Part shown: positions 30,001 to 42,077 of the stretch, one piece after another
Layout of the letters: every line of letters starts with the position of its first letter
Position numbering within the stretch: position 1 is the first letter of the stretch
Source: Trachythela sp. YZ-2020
Taxonomy: Eukaryota > Cnidaria > Anthozoa > Malacalcyonacea > Clavulariidae
Reading direction: 5' to 3'
Assembly: GCA_016169945.1 (NCBI GenBank)
Contig: JADLSH010000057.1
Span: forward strand, 1 to 64,000
DNA: 64,000 bases
The notes under the pieces: model-generated
What the model was told of the DNA's origin: nothing
The model's input: the letters and a program-made list of their open reading frames with translations, nothing else
Database searches by the model: none
Translations under genes and position numbers: made by a program

Positions 30001-33000
30001 AATGGCCAAAAGTAAAGGGTTAGCCTTAACTTTTCGTCGAAAAATGTTAGGAGTTAGCCTTTACTTTTAGTCATTTTCGACCACTTTCTGAGTTTTTGAA
30101 AAAGTGGCCTTTGAAAGGGGTTAGCCTTTACCTTTTTGCCATTTTCGACCGCTTTCTGAATTGTTGAAAAAGTGGCCGAAAATGGCCAAAAAGTAAAGGG
30201 GTTAATAACTTTTCGTCGAAAAAATGTTGAGGTTAGCCTTTACTTTTAGCCATTTTGACCACTTTCTGAGTTTTTGAAAAAGTGGCCGAAAATGGCCAAA
30301 AAGTAAAGGGGTTAGCCTTAACTTTCGTCGAAAAAATGTTAAGGGTTAGCCTTTACTTTTAGCCATTTTCGACCACTTTCTGAGGTTTTGAAAAAGTGGC
30401 CGAAAATGGCCAAAAAGTAAAGGGGTTAATATAACCTTTCGTCGAAAAATGTTAAGTTAGCCTTTACTTTTTAGTCATTTTCGACCACTTTCTGAGTTTT
30501 GAAAAAGTGGCCGAAAATGGCCAAAAAGTAAAGGGTTAGCCTTAACCTTTCGTCGAAAAAATGTTAAGGTTAGCCTTTACTTTTTAGTCATTTTCGACCA
30601 CTTTCTGAGTTTTTGAAAAAGTGGCCGAAAATGGCCAAAAAGTAAAGGGGTTAGCCTTAACTTTTCGTCGAAAAAATGTTGAGGGTTAGCCTTTACTTTT
30701 TAGCCATTTTTGACCACTTTCTGAGTTTTTGAAAAAGTGGCCGAAAATGGCCAAAAAGTAAAGGGGTTAGCCTTAACTTTTCGTCGAAAAAATGTTAAGG
30801 GGTTAGCCTTTACGTTTTAGCCATTTTCGACCACTTTCTGAGTTTTTGAAAAAGTGGCCGAAAATGGCCAAAAAGTAAAGGGGTTAGCCTTAACCTTTCG
30901 TCGAAAAAATGTTAAGGGGTTAGCCTTTACTTTTTAGTCATTTTCGACCACTTTCGGAGTTTTGAAAAAGTGGCCGAAAATGGCCAAAAAGTAAAGGGGT
31001 TAGCCTTAACTTTTCGTCGAAAAAAATGTTAAGGGTTAGCCTTTACTTTTTAGCCATTTTCGACCATTTTTTGAGTTTTTGAAAAAGTGGCCGAAAATGG
31101 CCAAAAAGTAAAGGGTTAATTTAACTTTTCGTCGAAAAAATGTTAAGGGCTTAGCCTTTACTTTTTGACATTTTCGATCGCTTTCTGAATTTTGAAAAAG
31201 TGGCCGAAAATGGCCAAAAATTAAACAGGTTAGCCTTTACTTTTAGCCATTTTCGACCACTTTCTAAGTTTTTGAAAAAGTGGCTGAAAATGGCCAAAAG
31301 TAAAGGGTTAGCCTTAACCTTTCGTCGAAAAAATGTTAAGGGGTTAGCCTTTACTTTTAGTCATTTTCGACCACTTTCTGAGTTTTGAAAAAGTGGCCGA
31401 AAATGGCCAAAAAGTAAAGGGGTTAGCCTTAACTTTTCGTCGAAAAAATGTTAAGGGGTTAGCCTTTACATTTTAGTCAATGTCGACCACATTCTGAGTT
31501 TTGACAGTGGCCGAAACTGTCCAAACGGTAAAGGGGTTAGCCTTAACTTTTCGTCGAAAAAATGTTAAGGGTTAGCCTTTACTTTTTAGCCATTTTCGAC
31601 CACTTTCTGAGTTTTGAAAAAGTGGCCGAAAATGGCCAAAAGTAAAGGGGTTAGCCTTAACTTTTCGTCGAAAAAATGTTAAGGGCTTAGCCTTTACTTT
31701 TTTGACATTTTCGATCGCTTTCTGAATTTTTGAAAAAGTGGCCGAAAATGGCCAAAAATTAAACGGGTTAGCCTTTACTTTTTAGCCATTTTCGACCACT
31801 TTCTAAGTTTTTGAAAAAGTGGCTGAAAATGGCCAAAAAGTAAAGGGTTAGCCTTAACCTTTCGTCGAAAAATGTTAAGGGGTTAGCCTTTACTTTTAGT
31901 CATTTTCGACCACTTTCTGAATTTTTGAAAAGGTGGCCGAAAATGGTCAAAAGGTAAAGGGGTTAACTTAAATTTTCGTCGAAAAAATGTTAAGGGGTTA
32001 GCCTTTACTTTTAGTCATTTTCGACCACTTTCTGAGTTTTGAAAAAGTGGCCGAAAATGGCCAAAAATAAAGGAGTTAGCCTTAACTTTTCGTCGAAAAA
32101 ATGTTGAGGTTAGCCTTTACTTTTTAGCCATTTTGACCACTTTCTGAGTTTTTGAAAAGTGGCCGAAAATGGCCGAAAAGTAAGGGGTTAGCCTTAACTT
32201 TTCGTCGAAAAAATGTTAAGGGGTTAGCCTTTACTTTTTAGTCATTTTCGACCACTTTCTGAGTTTTTGAAAAAGTGGCCAAAAATGGCCAAAAAGTAAA
32301 GGGGTTAGCCTTAACTTTTCGTCGAAAAAATGTTAAGGGGTTAGCCTTTACTTTTTAGTCATTTTCGACCACTTTCTGAGTTTTTGAAAAAGTGGCCGAA
32401 AATGGCCAAAAAGGAAAGGGGTTAGCCTTAACTTTTCGTCGAAAAATGTCAAGGGTTAGCCTTTACTTTTAGCCATTTTCGACCACTTTCTGAGTTTTGA
32501 AAAAGTGGCCGAAAATGGCCAAAAAGTAAAGGGGTTAATAACTTTTCGTCTAAAAAATGTTAAGGGTTAGCCTTTACTTTTTTGCCATTTTCGACCGCTT
32601 TCTGAATTTTTGAAAAAGTGGCCGAAAATGGCCAAAAAGTAAAGGGGTTAGCCTTAACTTTTCGTCGAAAAATGTTAAGGGTTAGCCTTTACTTTTAGCC
32701 ATTTTCGACCACTTTCTGAGTTTTTGAAAAGTGGCCGAAAATGGCCAAAAGTAAAGGGGTTAGCCTTAACTTTTCGTCGAAAAAATGTTAAGGGTTAGCC
32801 TTTACTTTTAGCCATTTTCGACCACTTTCTGAGTTTTGTGGCCGAAAATGGCCAAAAGTAAAGGGTTAGCCTTAACTTTTCGTCGAAAAAATGTTAAGGG
32901 TTAGCCTTTACTTTTAGCCATTTTCGACCACTTTTTGAGTTTTGAAAAAGTGGCCAAAAATGGCCAAAAAGTAAAGGGTTAGCCTTAACTTTTCGTCGAA

Positions 33001-35700
33001 AAATGTTACGGAGTTAGCCTTTACTTTTTAGTCATTTTCGACCACTTTCTGAGTTTTTGAAAAAGTGGCCTTTGAAAGGGGTTAGCCTTTACCTTTTTGC
33101 CATTTTCGACCGCTTTCTGAATTTTTGAAAAGTGGCCGAAAATGGCCAAAAGTAAAGGGGTTAACCTTAACTTTTCGTCGAAAAAATGTTGAGGTTAGCC
33201 TTTACTTTTAGCCATTTTGACCACTTTCTGAGTTTTGAAAAAGTGGCCGAAAATGGCCAAAAAGTAAAGGGGTTAATAACTTTTCGTCGAAAAAATGTTA
33301 AGGGGTTAGCCTTTACTTTTAGCCATTTTCGACCACTTTCTGAGTTTTTGAAAAAGTGGCCGAAAATGGCCAAAAGTAAAGGGTTAATATAACCTTTCGT
33401 CGAAAAAATGTTAAGGTTAGCCTTTACTTTTTAGTCATTTTCGACCACTTTCTGAGTTTTTGAAAAAGTGGCCGAAAATGGCCAAAAAGTAAAGACCTTT
33501 CGTCGAAAAAATGTTAAGGGGTTAGCCTTTACTTTTAGTCATTTTCGACCACTTTCTGAGTTTTGAAAAAGTGGCCGAAAATGGCCAAAAAGTAAAGGGT
33601 TAAGCTAACTTTTCGTCGAAAAATGTTGAGGTTAGCCTTTACTTTTAGCCATTTTGACCACTTTCTGAGTTTTTGAATAAGTGGATGAAAATTGCCAAAA
33701 AGTAAAGGTTTTATTAACCTTTCGTCGAAAAAATGTTAAGGGGTCAGCCTTTACTTTTTAGCCATTTTCGACCACTTTCGGAGTTTTGAAAAAGTGGCCG
33801 AAAATGGCCAAAAAGTAAAGGGGTTAATTAACTTTTCGTCGAAAAATGTTAAGGGCTTAGCCTTTACTTTTTTGACATTTTCGATCGCTTTCTGAATTTT
33901 TGAAAAAGTGGCCGAAAATGGCCAAAAATTAAACGGGTTAGCCTTTACTTTTTAGCCATTTTCGACCACTTTCTAAGTTTTTGAAAAAGTGGCTGAAAAT
34001 GGCCAAAAAGTAAAGGGGTTAGCCTTAACCTTTCGTCGAAAAAATGTTAAGGGGTTAGCCTTTACTTTTAGTCATTTTCGACCACTGTCTGAGTTTTGAA
34101 AAAGTGGCCAAAATGGCCAAAAAGTAAAGGGGTTAGCCTTAACTTTTCGTCGAAAAATGTTGAGGTTAGCCTTTACTTTTTAGCCATTTTGACCACTTTC
34201 TGAGTTTTGAAAATGTGGCCGAAACTGGCCAAAACGTAAAGGGGTTAGCCTTAACTTTTCGTCGAAAAAATGTTAAGGGGTTAGCCTTTACTTTTTAGCC
34301 ATTTTCGACCACTTTCTGAGTTTTTGAAAAAGTGGCCGAAAATGGCCAAAAAGTAAAGGGGTTAGCCTTAACCTTTCGTCGAAAAAATGTTAAGGGGTTA
34401 GCCTTTACTTTTTAGTCATTTTCGACCACTTTCTGAGTTTTTGAAAAAGTGGCCGAAAATGGCCAAAAAGTAAAGGGGTTAGCCTTAACTTTTCGTCGAA
34501 AAAATGTTAAGGGGTTAGCCTTTACTTTTTAGCCATTTTCGACCACTTTCTGAGTTTTTGTGGCCGAAAATGGCCAAAAAGTAAAGGGGTTAGCCTTAAC
34601 TTTTCGTCGAAAAAATGTTAAGGGTTAGCCTTTACTTTTTAGCCATTTTCGACCACTTTTTGAGTTTTTGAAAAAGTGGCCTAAAATGGCCAAAAATTAA
34701 AGGGGTTAGCCTTAACTTTTCGTCGAAAAAATGTTAGGGAGTTAGCCTTTACTTTTTAGTCATTTTCGACCACTTTCTGAGTTTTTGAAAAAGTGGCCTT
34801 TGAAAGGGGTTAGCCTTTACCTTTTTGCCATTTTCGACCGCTTTCTGAATTGTTGAAAAAGTGGCCGAAAAGTAAAGGGGTTAGCCTTAACTTTTCGTCG
34901 AAAAAATGTTGAGGGTTAGCCTTTACTTTTTAGCCATTTTTGACCACTTTCTGAGTTTTTGAAAAAGTGGCCGAAAATGGCCAAAAGTAAAGGGGTTAAT
35001 ATAACTTTTCGTCGAAAAAATGTTAAGGGTTAGCCTTTACTTTTTTTAGCCATTTTCGACCACTTTCTGAGTTTTTGAAAAAGTGGCCGAAAATGGCCAA
35101 AAGTAAAGGGGTTAGCCTTAACCTTTCGTCGAAAAAATGTTAAGGGTTAGCCTTTACTTTTAGTCATTTTCGACCACTTTCTGAGTTTTTGAAAGTGGCC
35201 GAAAATGGCCAAAAAGTAAAGGGTTAATAACCTTTCGTCGAAAACTGTTAAGGGGTTAGCCTTTACTTTTTAGTCATTTTCGACCACTTTCTGAGTTTTT
35301 GAAAAAGTGGCCGAAAATGGCCAAAAAGTAAAGGGGTTAGCCTTTACTTTTTAGCCATTTTTGACCACTTTCTGAGTTTTTGAAAAAGTGGCCGAAAATG
35401 GCCAAAAAGTAAAGGGGTTAGCCTTAACCTTTCGTCGAAAAAATGTTAAGGGGTTAGCCTTTACTTTTTAGTCATTTTCGACCACTTTCTGAGTTTTTGA
35501 AAAAGTGGCCGAAAATGGCCAAAAAGTAAAGGGGTTAGCGTTAACTTTTCGTCGAAAAAATGTTAACGGATTAGCCTTTACTTTTTAGCCATTTTCGACC
35601 ACTTTTTAAGTTTTTGAAAAAGTGGTCAAAAAGGCCAAAAAGTAAAGGGGTTAGCCTTAACTTTCTGTCGAAAAAATGGTAAAGGTTAGGTTATTTACTT
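1..35700. repeat. Satellite array, ~117-bp monomer made of two foldback modules
   Basis: The whole stretch is head-to-tail copies of one unit; a full-length copy is about 116-117 bp (22,251 to 22,367 is one period), giving roughly 300 copies. Each unit reads: box GGGGTTAGCC; module A (~35 bp) with arms CCTTAAC and GTTAAGG around TTTTCGTCGAAAA; the same box again; module B (~70 bp), a long hairpin whose arms run from CCTTTACTTTTT through GCCATTTTCGACCACTTT and back through AAAAAGTGGCCGAAAATGGC to AAAAAGTAAAGG, with a loop of about 10 nt and only a few mismatches in about 33 bp. No gene was found inside. Short ORFs are repeat translations and were left out. Many copies in noisy blocks (for example 1-5,000) differ by homopolymer shortening, while others (for example 20,820-23,900) are nearly uniform. 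Confidence 0.97.
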
Positions 35701-35900
35701 TTTGGCCATTGTCAGCCACTTTTTGACATTTTGAAAATGTGAAGGGTTACTTTACTTTGTGGCCATTTTCAGCCACTTTTTGAGATTTTGAAAATGTGGC
35801 CAAAACTGTTGTACAAATGTGGCTGAAAATGGCCAAAAAGTAAAGCCACTAATTAACCCCTTTTACTTTTTGGGCAGATTTGGGCACTTCTTTAGTTTTT
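35640..35900. repeat. Degenerate edge of the satellite array
   Basis: From about 35,640 the monomers lose the regular pattern. Pieces of module B remain (GGCCATT, GCCACTTTTTGA, AAAATGTGGC) but with substitutions and missing module A, and by about 35,900 similarity is gone. Gradual decay at an array margin is the usual outcome when unequal exchange homogenises only the interior. Confidence 0.8.
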
Positions 35901-36892
35901 GAAAAAGCGGCGATTTTTGACAAAAAAAAGTTTAAAGAATGAGTCTCAGGTTAATGCTTTGCGCGCTTGGTCGCAGCTTGTTCGGCCATTTTAGGGTGCC
36001 CGGAAAATGGCGACGTTCGTATACAGGAGCTGTGTCCGTTAAAAAACACTAAAATATTCTTTCAAAAGGACAAAAAATCGTGTGATATGAATGCAAAAGA
36101 CGCAATATTATGCAAATTGTAAAGTGAATGTGCATGTGACACGGAAATTTCCCGTATGTAAACATTTTGACCATCCACAAAACAATTGGATTAGTTCTAG
36201 CGCAAATTTCAACTCTAAAACCATAGAGGGGGAACCACAGAGTTCAATTTTTCAAATTTCTGAAAGTGCAGTATGCTTTTTGTCCCCCCTTTTAGAACAT
36301 GTTTTTTATGAGTTGGATGTCATTGCTATCTATGATAAAAGAAAAGGTTTTTGACCATCTCCCAAAACGTTGGAGCAGTTTGAGGTGAAATTTGAATTTC
36401 GTCCCCCCTTGACTAAAACTCAACAATGAAATTTGTTGAAAGTATTGCGATGTATTGTAAAACGTAAAAAATCCCCCAAATTGATGTAAAGTTAAGTGTT
36501 ATAAATGCTAAATAGATGTAGAAAAATGAAATTTGTGAAAAACAATTATATTTACATACAACTCTCAATATAGAGGAATTGAGAGTTAAATTTAGGAAAT
36601 TTACTGTCTGTTTTATGTCATACAATGTTGAATCACCACACTACATATTGTATAGTCCTTTTAACTCATAAACATTTCATACACTATTTACATATTAATA
36701 ATCTTTATAACAACAAATAAAATATTATTTGATCGCTTGGCTTACACACAACAACCAGTCCCAATAAATCTCCTCAACATACGTATGCCCAACAATTCTC
36801 GTCAACAGTCATTAGCACATCAAAATTTTGCAGCAAGCAAGCCAAGAGACCTAGGCCCAACCTGATTTCATTATTGTATCATATTTTCCCAA
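35901..36892. other. Intergenic stretch between satellite and LSM14 3' end
   Basis: AT-rich sequence with C-runs (for example near 36,285 and 36,405). The 3' UTR of LSM14 must lie in its right part on the minus strand, but no canonical AATAAA was found downstream of the predicted stop. Two short ORFs here have no recognisable domain and are not supported as genes. Confidence 0.5.
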
Positions 36893-39800
36893 TCAACTTG
36901 AAGTATCTGTTGGTTCAGCCTTTATTCTCTCCCCATTCTGAGATATGAAAATATATTTAAAATATTACTATAAATTCTGTTAAGAATTTTACAATGAGAA
37001 ACTGCACCAAAAAATGATTTCATGAACTTACAGTTGACTTCTGATTTGATGATTGATTATTCCTCCAGGTACCACGGTTACCTCTGTTACCTCGGTAACC
37101 ACCATTCCATCCACGGTTGTTTGTTCTGTTTTGCTGGCTACGATCACCATCACGATCATTGTAACCACCACGGTATCCACCACGTCCTCTACCACGTCCT
37201 CGGCCCCTGCCTCTACCTCTCCACCCGCGCCCATAACCACGAGTGTATGAACCGCTCACACCAAACGTTTCAACATTTAGTTTACGCTCTTCTTGCCATG
37301 ATCCTGTTCTAAATATTAAGAAAAAGTTACGAACATTAATTACTTATAACCACTAAGTTATCCGCAATTCCTGCCAGAGGGCCTATTGTTGAGTTTTCTG
37401 CTCTAGGTTCGGTCTAAAATTCTAAATATGTAAAAAAAACCTCTTAAGTCATGTTTCTAACCTACCTTCTTCCTTGTTCTGATGGTAATGGATCACTTGA
37501 GATAAAATCAAAGAATGACTTTGCTTTGTCATAATATACACCATCAGCTCCTGGACTTTCAACTTCAACCTCATTTTCAACTATTACCTAGACAACACAA
37601 AATTAGAGATTATGTGCTGCTTTTGCCAGAAGGCGCACAAAACCTGATATCTAATTACAGTACACACATAGCATATTCTGGCAGCATGTGAGCTTCTAAG
37701 TTGGCAGGCATTGAAGAATATCAATATGCGCGAGGGTTTTGTAAAATCAAACTAATTGAAAAAGATAACCATAGAGATTGTTATATTTTCAGGTGAATAC
37801 TACAAACCCTCAAGCATATAATTTATTCCAGGTGATCTGGCAGCAAACAAGGGCCTGGAACTAGCAACAGAATAGAAATCCAATTTTCTGTATTTAATCA
37901 CTTATTTCTTTGTGTTTCGTTTATAAAACTATTTGAAACCTTTGTCAATATGTTTAACGATGGAAACCTCAAGTCCATGACAAATTTAGTAACAAAATGA
38001 ATACATTTCACGAGATATTTAGCAATTTGAATCTGAAAATGGTTTCTATTTGACAACTATTCCCAATCTTTTCCGTGTTCCAGATCACCTAGTTGCTATC
38101 TACATTGGAACCAAACATTCAAGATTTTATCGACCTAGATTGAGAATTATCGTTCTTAGGTCGGCAATTTCTTGCCGATCTAAAATTTCGGGGTGTTTCA
38201 AGGGCTGATTCAGTCGTTACTCAGGTATAGTAAAAAGTAAACTTTCCTAACTAAAAAATTGTCTTGACACCCACCTCTTCATCTTGAGATGAGATCTTCA
38301 TCTTCTCTATTTCAGACTTTAGTTCTGATTCAATCTTTTCTTTGTCAAATCTTGCATTTGAAGTTTCAAAGTCAAATTCTGCATTAAATTTTATTGGCTT
38401 CCCCTTCTTTGTGCTCCCAGACTGTTGTTGGGGGCCACTTCCTCTTTGACCACCTCCAAAACCTAGACAATTGCAAAACAAATTTACCTGGGCAAGCAAA
38501 ACAATACTTGGGGCAAGCAGCCATCACAATTTTAATAAATCCAGCCAGCACTTGTGGTGTCGTGGTCACCACGCTTGCCTTTCAAGCTGGGAGACCCGGG
38601 TTCAATCCTTGGTCGGACCTCTACTCATGGTCTTAAAATAATTGAGGAGAAAGTGCTACCTTTACATTGACATCAGTAACTTTCGCGTCTTCTCGGATAA
38701 GGACGTTAAAATCGTAGGTACCTCGGATCCCCTATCAATTGGGCAATAGCCTGTTGGGAAATCCGCTCACCAATGAGTGAGAAACTCAATAAACTCTAAA
38801 CTCAAATCATCGTAGACAAAAAATTGTCGATTTTGTTGTCCCATAATGACAATGCTGAAGATGCATGTTGATAACAAATGGAATATTTGAAACCTGAAAT
38901 ATTATTGTATTATATGTATATTCACTTGTTGTTAATGTCTTTGATAGTTTCTTTTACAGTATATAGTAAGTAATAAGTGTTTGATAACCATTGGCAAAAA
39001 ATTGCCGTTGATAATTTCATCTTCGCCTGCATTATCGACAGCAATTGCGGTTTGCTGCAGAAAATTGCGAGGACTGGGCAAGACATATAGGGTTCGAATT
39101 ACACAGATTGATCAACTTGCAAATTTCCTTAAACATTTCAGGAAAAACAGTAAACAGCTGGGCCTTGGGATTTATTCTAAGTTTTATTCCAAAGGTACAA
39201 ATATCTGGGAAGTTCAACTATATTCTCTTTTTAATTAAACATGTTTTTTTTGAAAAACAAATATAGTAGACCCACCTTTTGTCTTATTTTCATTGGGTTT
39301 CTGATCTTTTGGCGCTTCTTCGTTTTCTTGCTTTTTCTCGGGTGGCTTACTGGGTCCATTTTGGTTCATTTCCAGCGAGTTTCTCCGGGATCCAGACCTC
39401 CTTCTCGGCTTTCCAGTTTGGGTCGATTTTTGACTAGGTGGCTGGGGAGTTTGCGTTTCAGACTCAAGAGTTCTAGTTTGAGAGATTGAACCAATGGGAG
39501 CAACATTCACGGGTGGGCTTGGTGTGCGGCTTTGGATGAGGGGTACGCCCATCGGTGACCCTGCACGACCTGGGTTGATGCCAGGTTGAGGGACAGGAGA
39601 GTATGTCGCATGTTGATTTGGATACCCATAAGGGTGTGTAAAATTTCCATAGCCTGTCGCATAAGATGGTGTGTTTGGAAAGTGTGAGAAGCTTGAGCCT
39701 ACAGCTCCTTGCTAAAATGATACAAAATAAAGTGTTGAATTTAGGATTTGCATCATAGAGCTCAAATTTAGGAAGTCATTGGTTATTAATGACCGCCAGA

Positions 39801-40805
39801 ATCCTGACACAACCAATCCAATTTGCATGCCTGTATATGTACTTTTTTGTCGGCAACCCTAAAATACTTTGCAGTTAGCCCTGTGTGCAAGCAAGGTGAA
39901 TGAATTATGGTAGGATTTCATGGAAATTTTGGAAATAGGAAGCATCACTTAGGGTTTAAGATTTAAGAAGATATCTAAGTACTATTAAATCCAACCTGGG
40001 AAAAAGCTGTGAAAGTCACGTTGTGGGTAACCAGGTTACTGTGGATCCAAATACCAGACATCCATGCGACGAGCATGCTGTATTTATAGACAGGACAGCA
40101 ACTTATCCCCCAAAGTGCAATAATTGTACAGAATTAACACTTGCATCATTATGATGCAATTATCATGTAACTTTTAATACTCATTTCATTGATGACCTTT
40201 AAATGTTTTTGTCTAAAAGAATGACATATACAAAACCAAAACTTTCATTGAATTATACGTGATTATAACCCCAATTACATAACTGCATAAACTCAAGGTA
40301 CCTTGCAACATATGAAACTGGTACAAATTATGTACGTATTTCTATTTTGGACTATTTTTCAGACATCAACTTTAGTAACACAAAGTCGCACCCGCAGTTC
40401 ATTTAAGAAACATTACAAACCTGAAGTATTGAAGGATCTTGGTTGACAGTATTGATGGGTTTAGGTGCTTTGGAGACATGTAAATCTTTAATATCGCTGC
40501 CTCGAAAAACAATGTACTCGTAGACTTCACTACGGGGACCTACTTGCTTTTCAGTCGCTCTATCTTCCGTACCATACGATCGTACTACAAAAAATAAAAA
40601 GACACATCAGTAGAGATCCTATTCACGAGGCTGAATAGAACTTAAAGCCCTCAAAAGGCGAAAAAACGCAATAAAATCACTCACCATTGGCAAGCGTAAC
40701 CGTCGAATCCTTCGTGTCAATAGACCACAAAATTCCCTCGTATCTTATCTCTGCCTTAGAAATAAGACTTATAGTACTTCCTATATATGGTGTACCACCG
40801 CTCAT
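36893..40805 (-). CDS. LSM14: LSM14 (RAP55/Trailer hitch/Scd6 family) mRNA-decapping adaptor, 7 exons
   Basis: Coding exons on the minus strand: 40685-40805, 40421-40584, 39276-39711, 38275-38462, 37466-37587, 37032-37308 and 36893-36937; all junctions are GT-AG, in phase, and give 450 aa. The start [10 protein letters not shown] is the diagnostic N-terminus of the Lsm domain (residues 1 to about 80, ending in [10 protein letters not shown]). A Pro/Ser/Gln-rich linker follows. The FDF core is at about 270-272, the FFD box ([13 protein letters not shown]) at about 321-333, the TFG box ([12 protein letters not shown]) at about 349-360, and an RGG/RG-rich tail runs from about 361 to 430. In this family the Lsm and FDF regions bind decapping and repression partners (DDX6, EDC4, 4E-T) in P-bodies. 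The last exon is inferred: a GTAAGT donor sits three codons before an in-frame stop at 37,020, so an unspliced form ending there is also possible. Confidence 0.93.
38551..38810 (+). mobile_element. tRNA-derived SINE in an LSM14 intron
   Basis: A tRNA-like head has an A-box-like stretch (TGGTGTCGTGG, near 38,555) and a B box (GGTTCAATCC, 38,599-38,608) at the expected spacing. A non-tRNA body and an A-rich end (near 38,790-38,810) follow. It lies antisense to LSM14 in the intron 38,463-39,275. Ends are approximate; no clear target-site duplication was identified. Confidence 0.7.
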
Positions 40806-40879
40806 TTTGTAAAAGAGCGCCAAAAACTAAAAGATGGCCTTGAAAATTTACGGATTACTTTCTAAATTATTTGCTCTTC

Positions 40880-41010
40880 TTCTTTGCAGTTTACAAGTTT
40901 CAAGATGGCCGCGGCTTGGTAACCACGCTGCTATCTCATGTCGTGAGGCGCTTAGCCAATCAGCGAGAAACCCGCCAAAATCAAACTTTGGCGGAAAATC
41001 CAATCAAATT
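40880..41010 (-). promoter_or_regulatory. Probable LSM14 promoter with YY1-like and CCAAT boxes
   Basis: About 100 bp upstream of the LSM14 ATG lies CAAGATGGCCGCGG (40,901-40,914), matching the YY1-type AAGATGGC motif common in housekeeping promoters; a second AAGATGGC is at about 40,830. CCAATCAG (about 40,957) and CCAATCAA (about 41,000) are CCAAT/NF-Y type boxes, and TTTGGCGG sits between them. No TATA box was seen. The call rests on motifs and position only. Confidence 0.5.
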
Positions 41011-42077
41011 CAATGTACATTTTTCGACGTGAACTTTATTTTATATCTTTTTGCACTGATTTTATGTTTGGCGAGAATTTATTGCAAAGACGGGGCTCGA
41101 TTTTCATAATTAATGCAAGCAATGCATATATAATATATTTTCAAAAAAACATTAATAACTCATGACAGTGCTCATGCATGTTTAATAGCCAATGAAATCA
41201 TTATTGCGCGTGGAAAACGCGCGGGACGTGACGCGACGGCATAGCAAACAAAGCGCATATAAAGAACATTGGGCAAGTTTATATCATGGGTCAATAACAC
41301 AAATATATATGCAAAGATATATCTCAAAATATATCACACATATCTCAAAATATTTTTATTCCACGAATATTACTTCTAAATTACTTGAATCAATTGAATT
41401 ACATTTAGCGCAAATTTAAATACGACTACTATTGCGGTCACCAACAAATATTCTCCCAGGGCGTACCCCACACTCAGCCCAGGGCACTACTCAGATAGAT
41501 TAAGCGCTATGCGCCATTCAGTGTTGTTAAAATAATCGATTTTTTAAAAATCTTGTAAAAATTGTGGGGTGTAAATTTGGCGACGGGATATTCACCCCAG
41601 CGTCCAACATTTTTTGTGAAGTGTAAACTTCTTTCAAAGACTTTGATCAAAGCAAAAATTTACTTCAAGGTTTGATTAGGCGAGACATAACCACTTTTAT
41701 ATAACATGAGACATAACCACCTCGGGGCAAACTGGGAACCATTTGTGCGGAAACGTTTCACGAATTCCGACGTTTCACCGTTTGTAACCTGTGCCACAGA
41801 CCTTACAAGTAGGGTGCGTAACACAGGCTACCCCATTTGCCCTTCGAAAGCATTTTTGCGGAAACAAAATTCGCTTCCGAGGAAACAAAATTGTTTCCCA
41901 ACAAAAGCATTTATTGTGGTCCAAGTGTGATTTTGTCAAATGACAAATGTTCGTCGAGATTCTGAGACCCTACATTTTTCCTGGTAAAGTCATCCAAGTG
42001 CATCTAACGCAACGATTTTTAGTGAGCTGCTCAGCATTCCTACATTCGAACTAAACTACTGCAGTTATTATCTGCGT
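41011..42077. other. Intergenic stretch between LSM14 and the ATP9 3' end
   Basis: This holds the outer LSM14 upstream region (another CCAAT near 41,190 and a CpG-containing patch at 41,215-41,240) and, on the right, the ATP9 3' UTR. Several short ORFs are present without domain or codon support. A repeated GGAAACAAAAT pattern near 41,865-41,900 looks like a fragment of a dispersed repeat. Nothing else can be named. Confidence 0.45.
41910..41915 (-). terminator. Candidate polyadenylation signal for ATP9
   Basis: AATAAA on the minus strand, about 165 nt downstream of the ATP9 stop codon (42,078-42,080). It is the first canonical hexamer noted in that direction. No transcript evidence is available. 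Confidence 0.4.

Noticed and set aside
2418..33392. Short ORFs across the satellite (63-106 aa, Lys/Phe-rich)
   Set aside because: They are translations of the tandem repeat in chance open frames, shift frame between units, and occur on both strands.
1..35700. CRISPR-like regular repeats
   Set aside because: There are no unique spacers between repeats; the whole unit repeats, and the window is eukaryotic.
36091..36354. 87-aa plus-strand ORF
   Set aside because: AT-rich intergenic sequence with no recognisable motif or supporting signals.
37022..37312. His/Cys-rich and Thr/Ser-rich plus-strand ORFs
   Set aside because: They are the opposite strand of the LSM14 RGG exon, whose codon bias keeps other frames open.
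38551..38620. Functional tRNA gene
   Set aside because: A and B boxes are present, but the acceptor stem does not close and a SINE body follows.
40834..41109. 91-aa ORF with a hydrophobic start, divergent to LSM14
   Set aside because: It overlaps the likely LSM14 promoter and 5' UTR (YY1-like and CCAAT motifs) and shows no domain; the hydrophobic start is probably chance.
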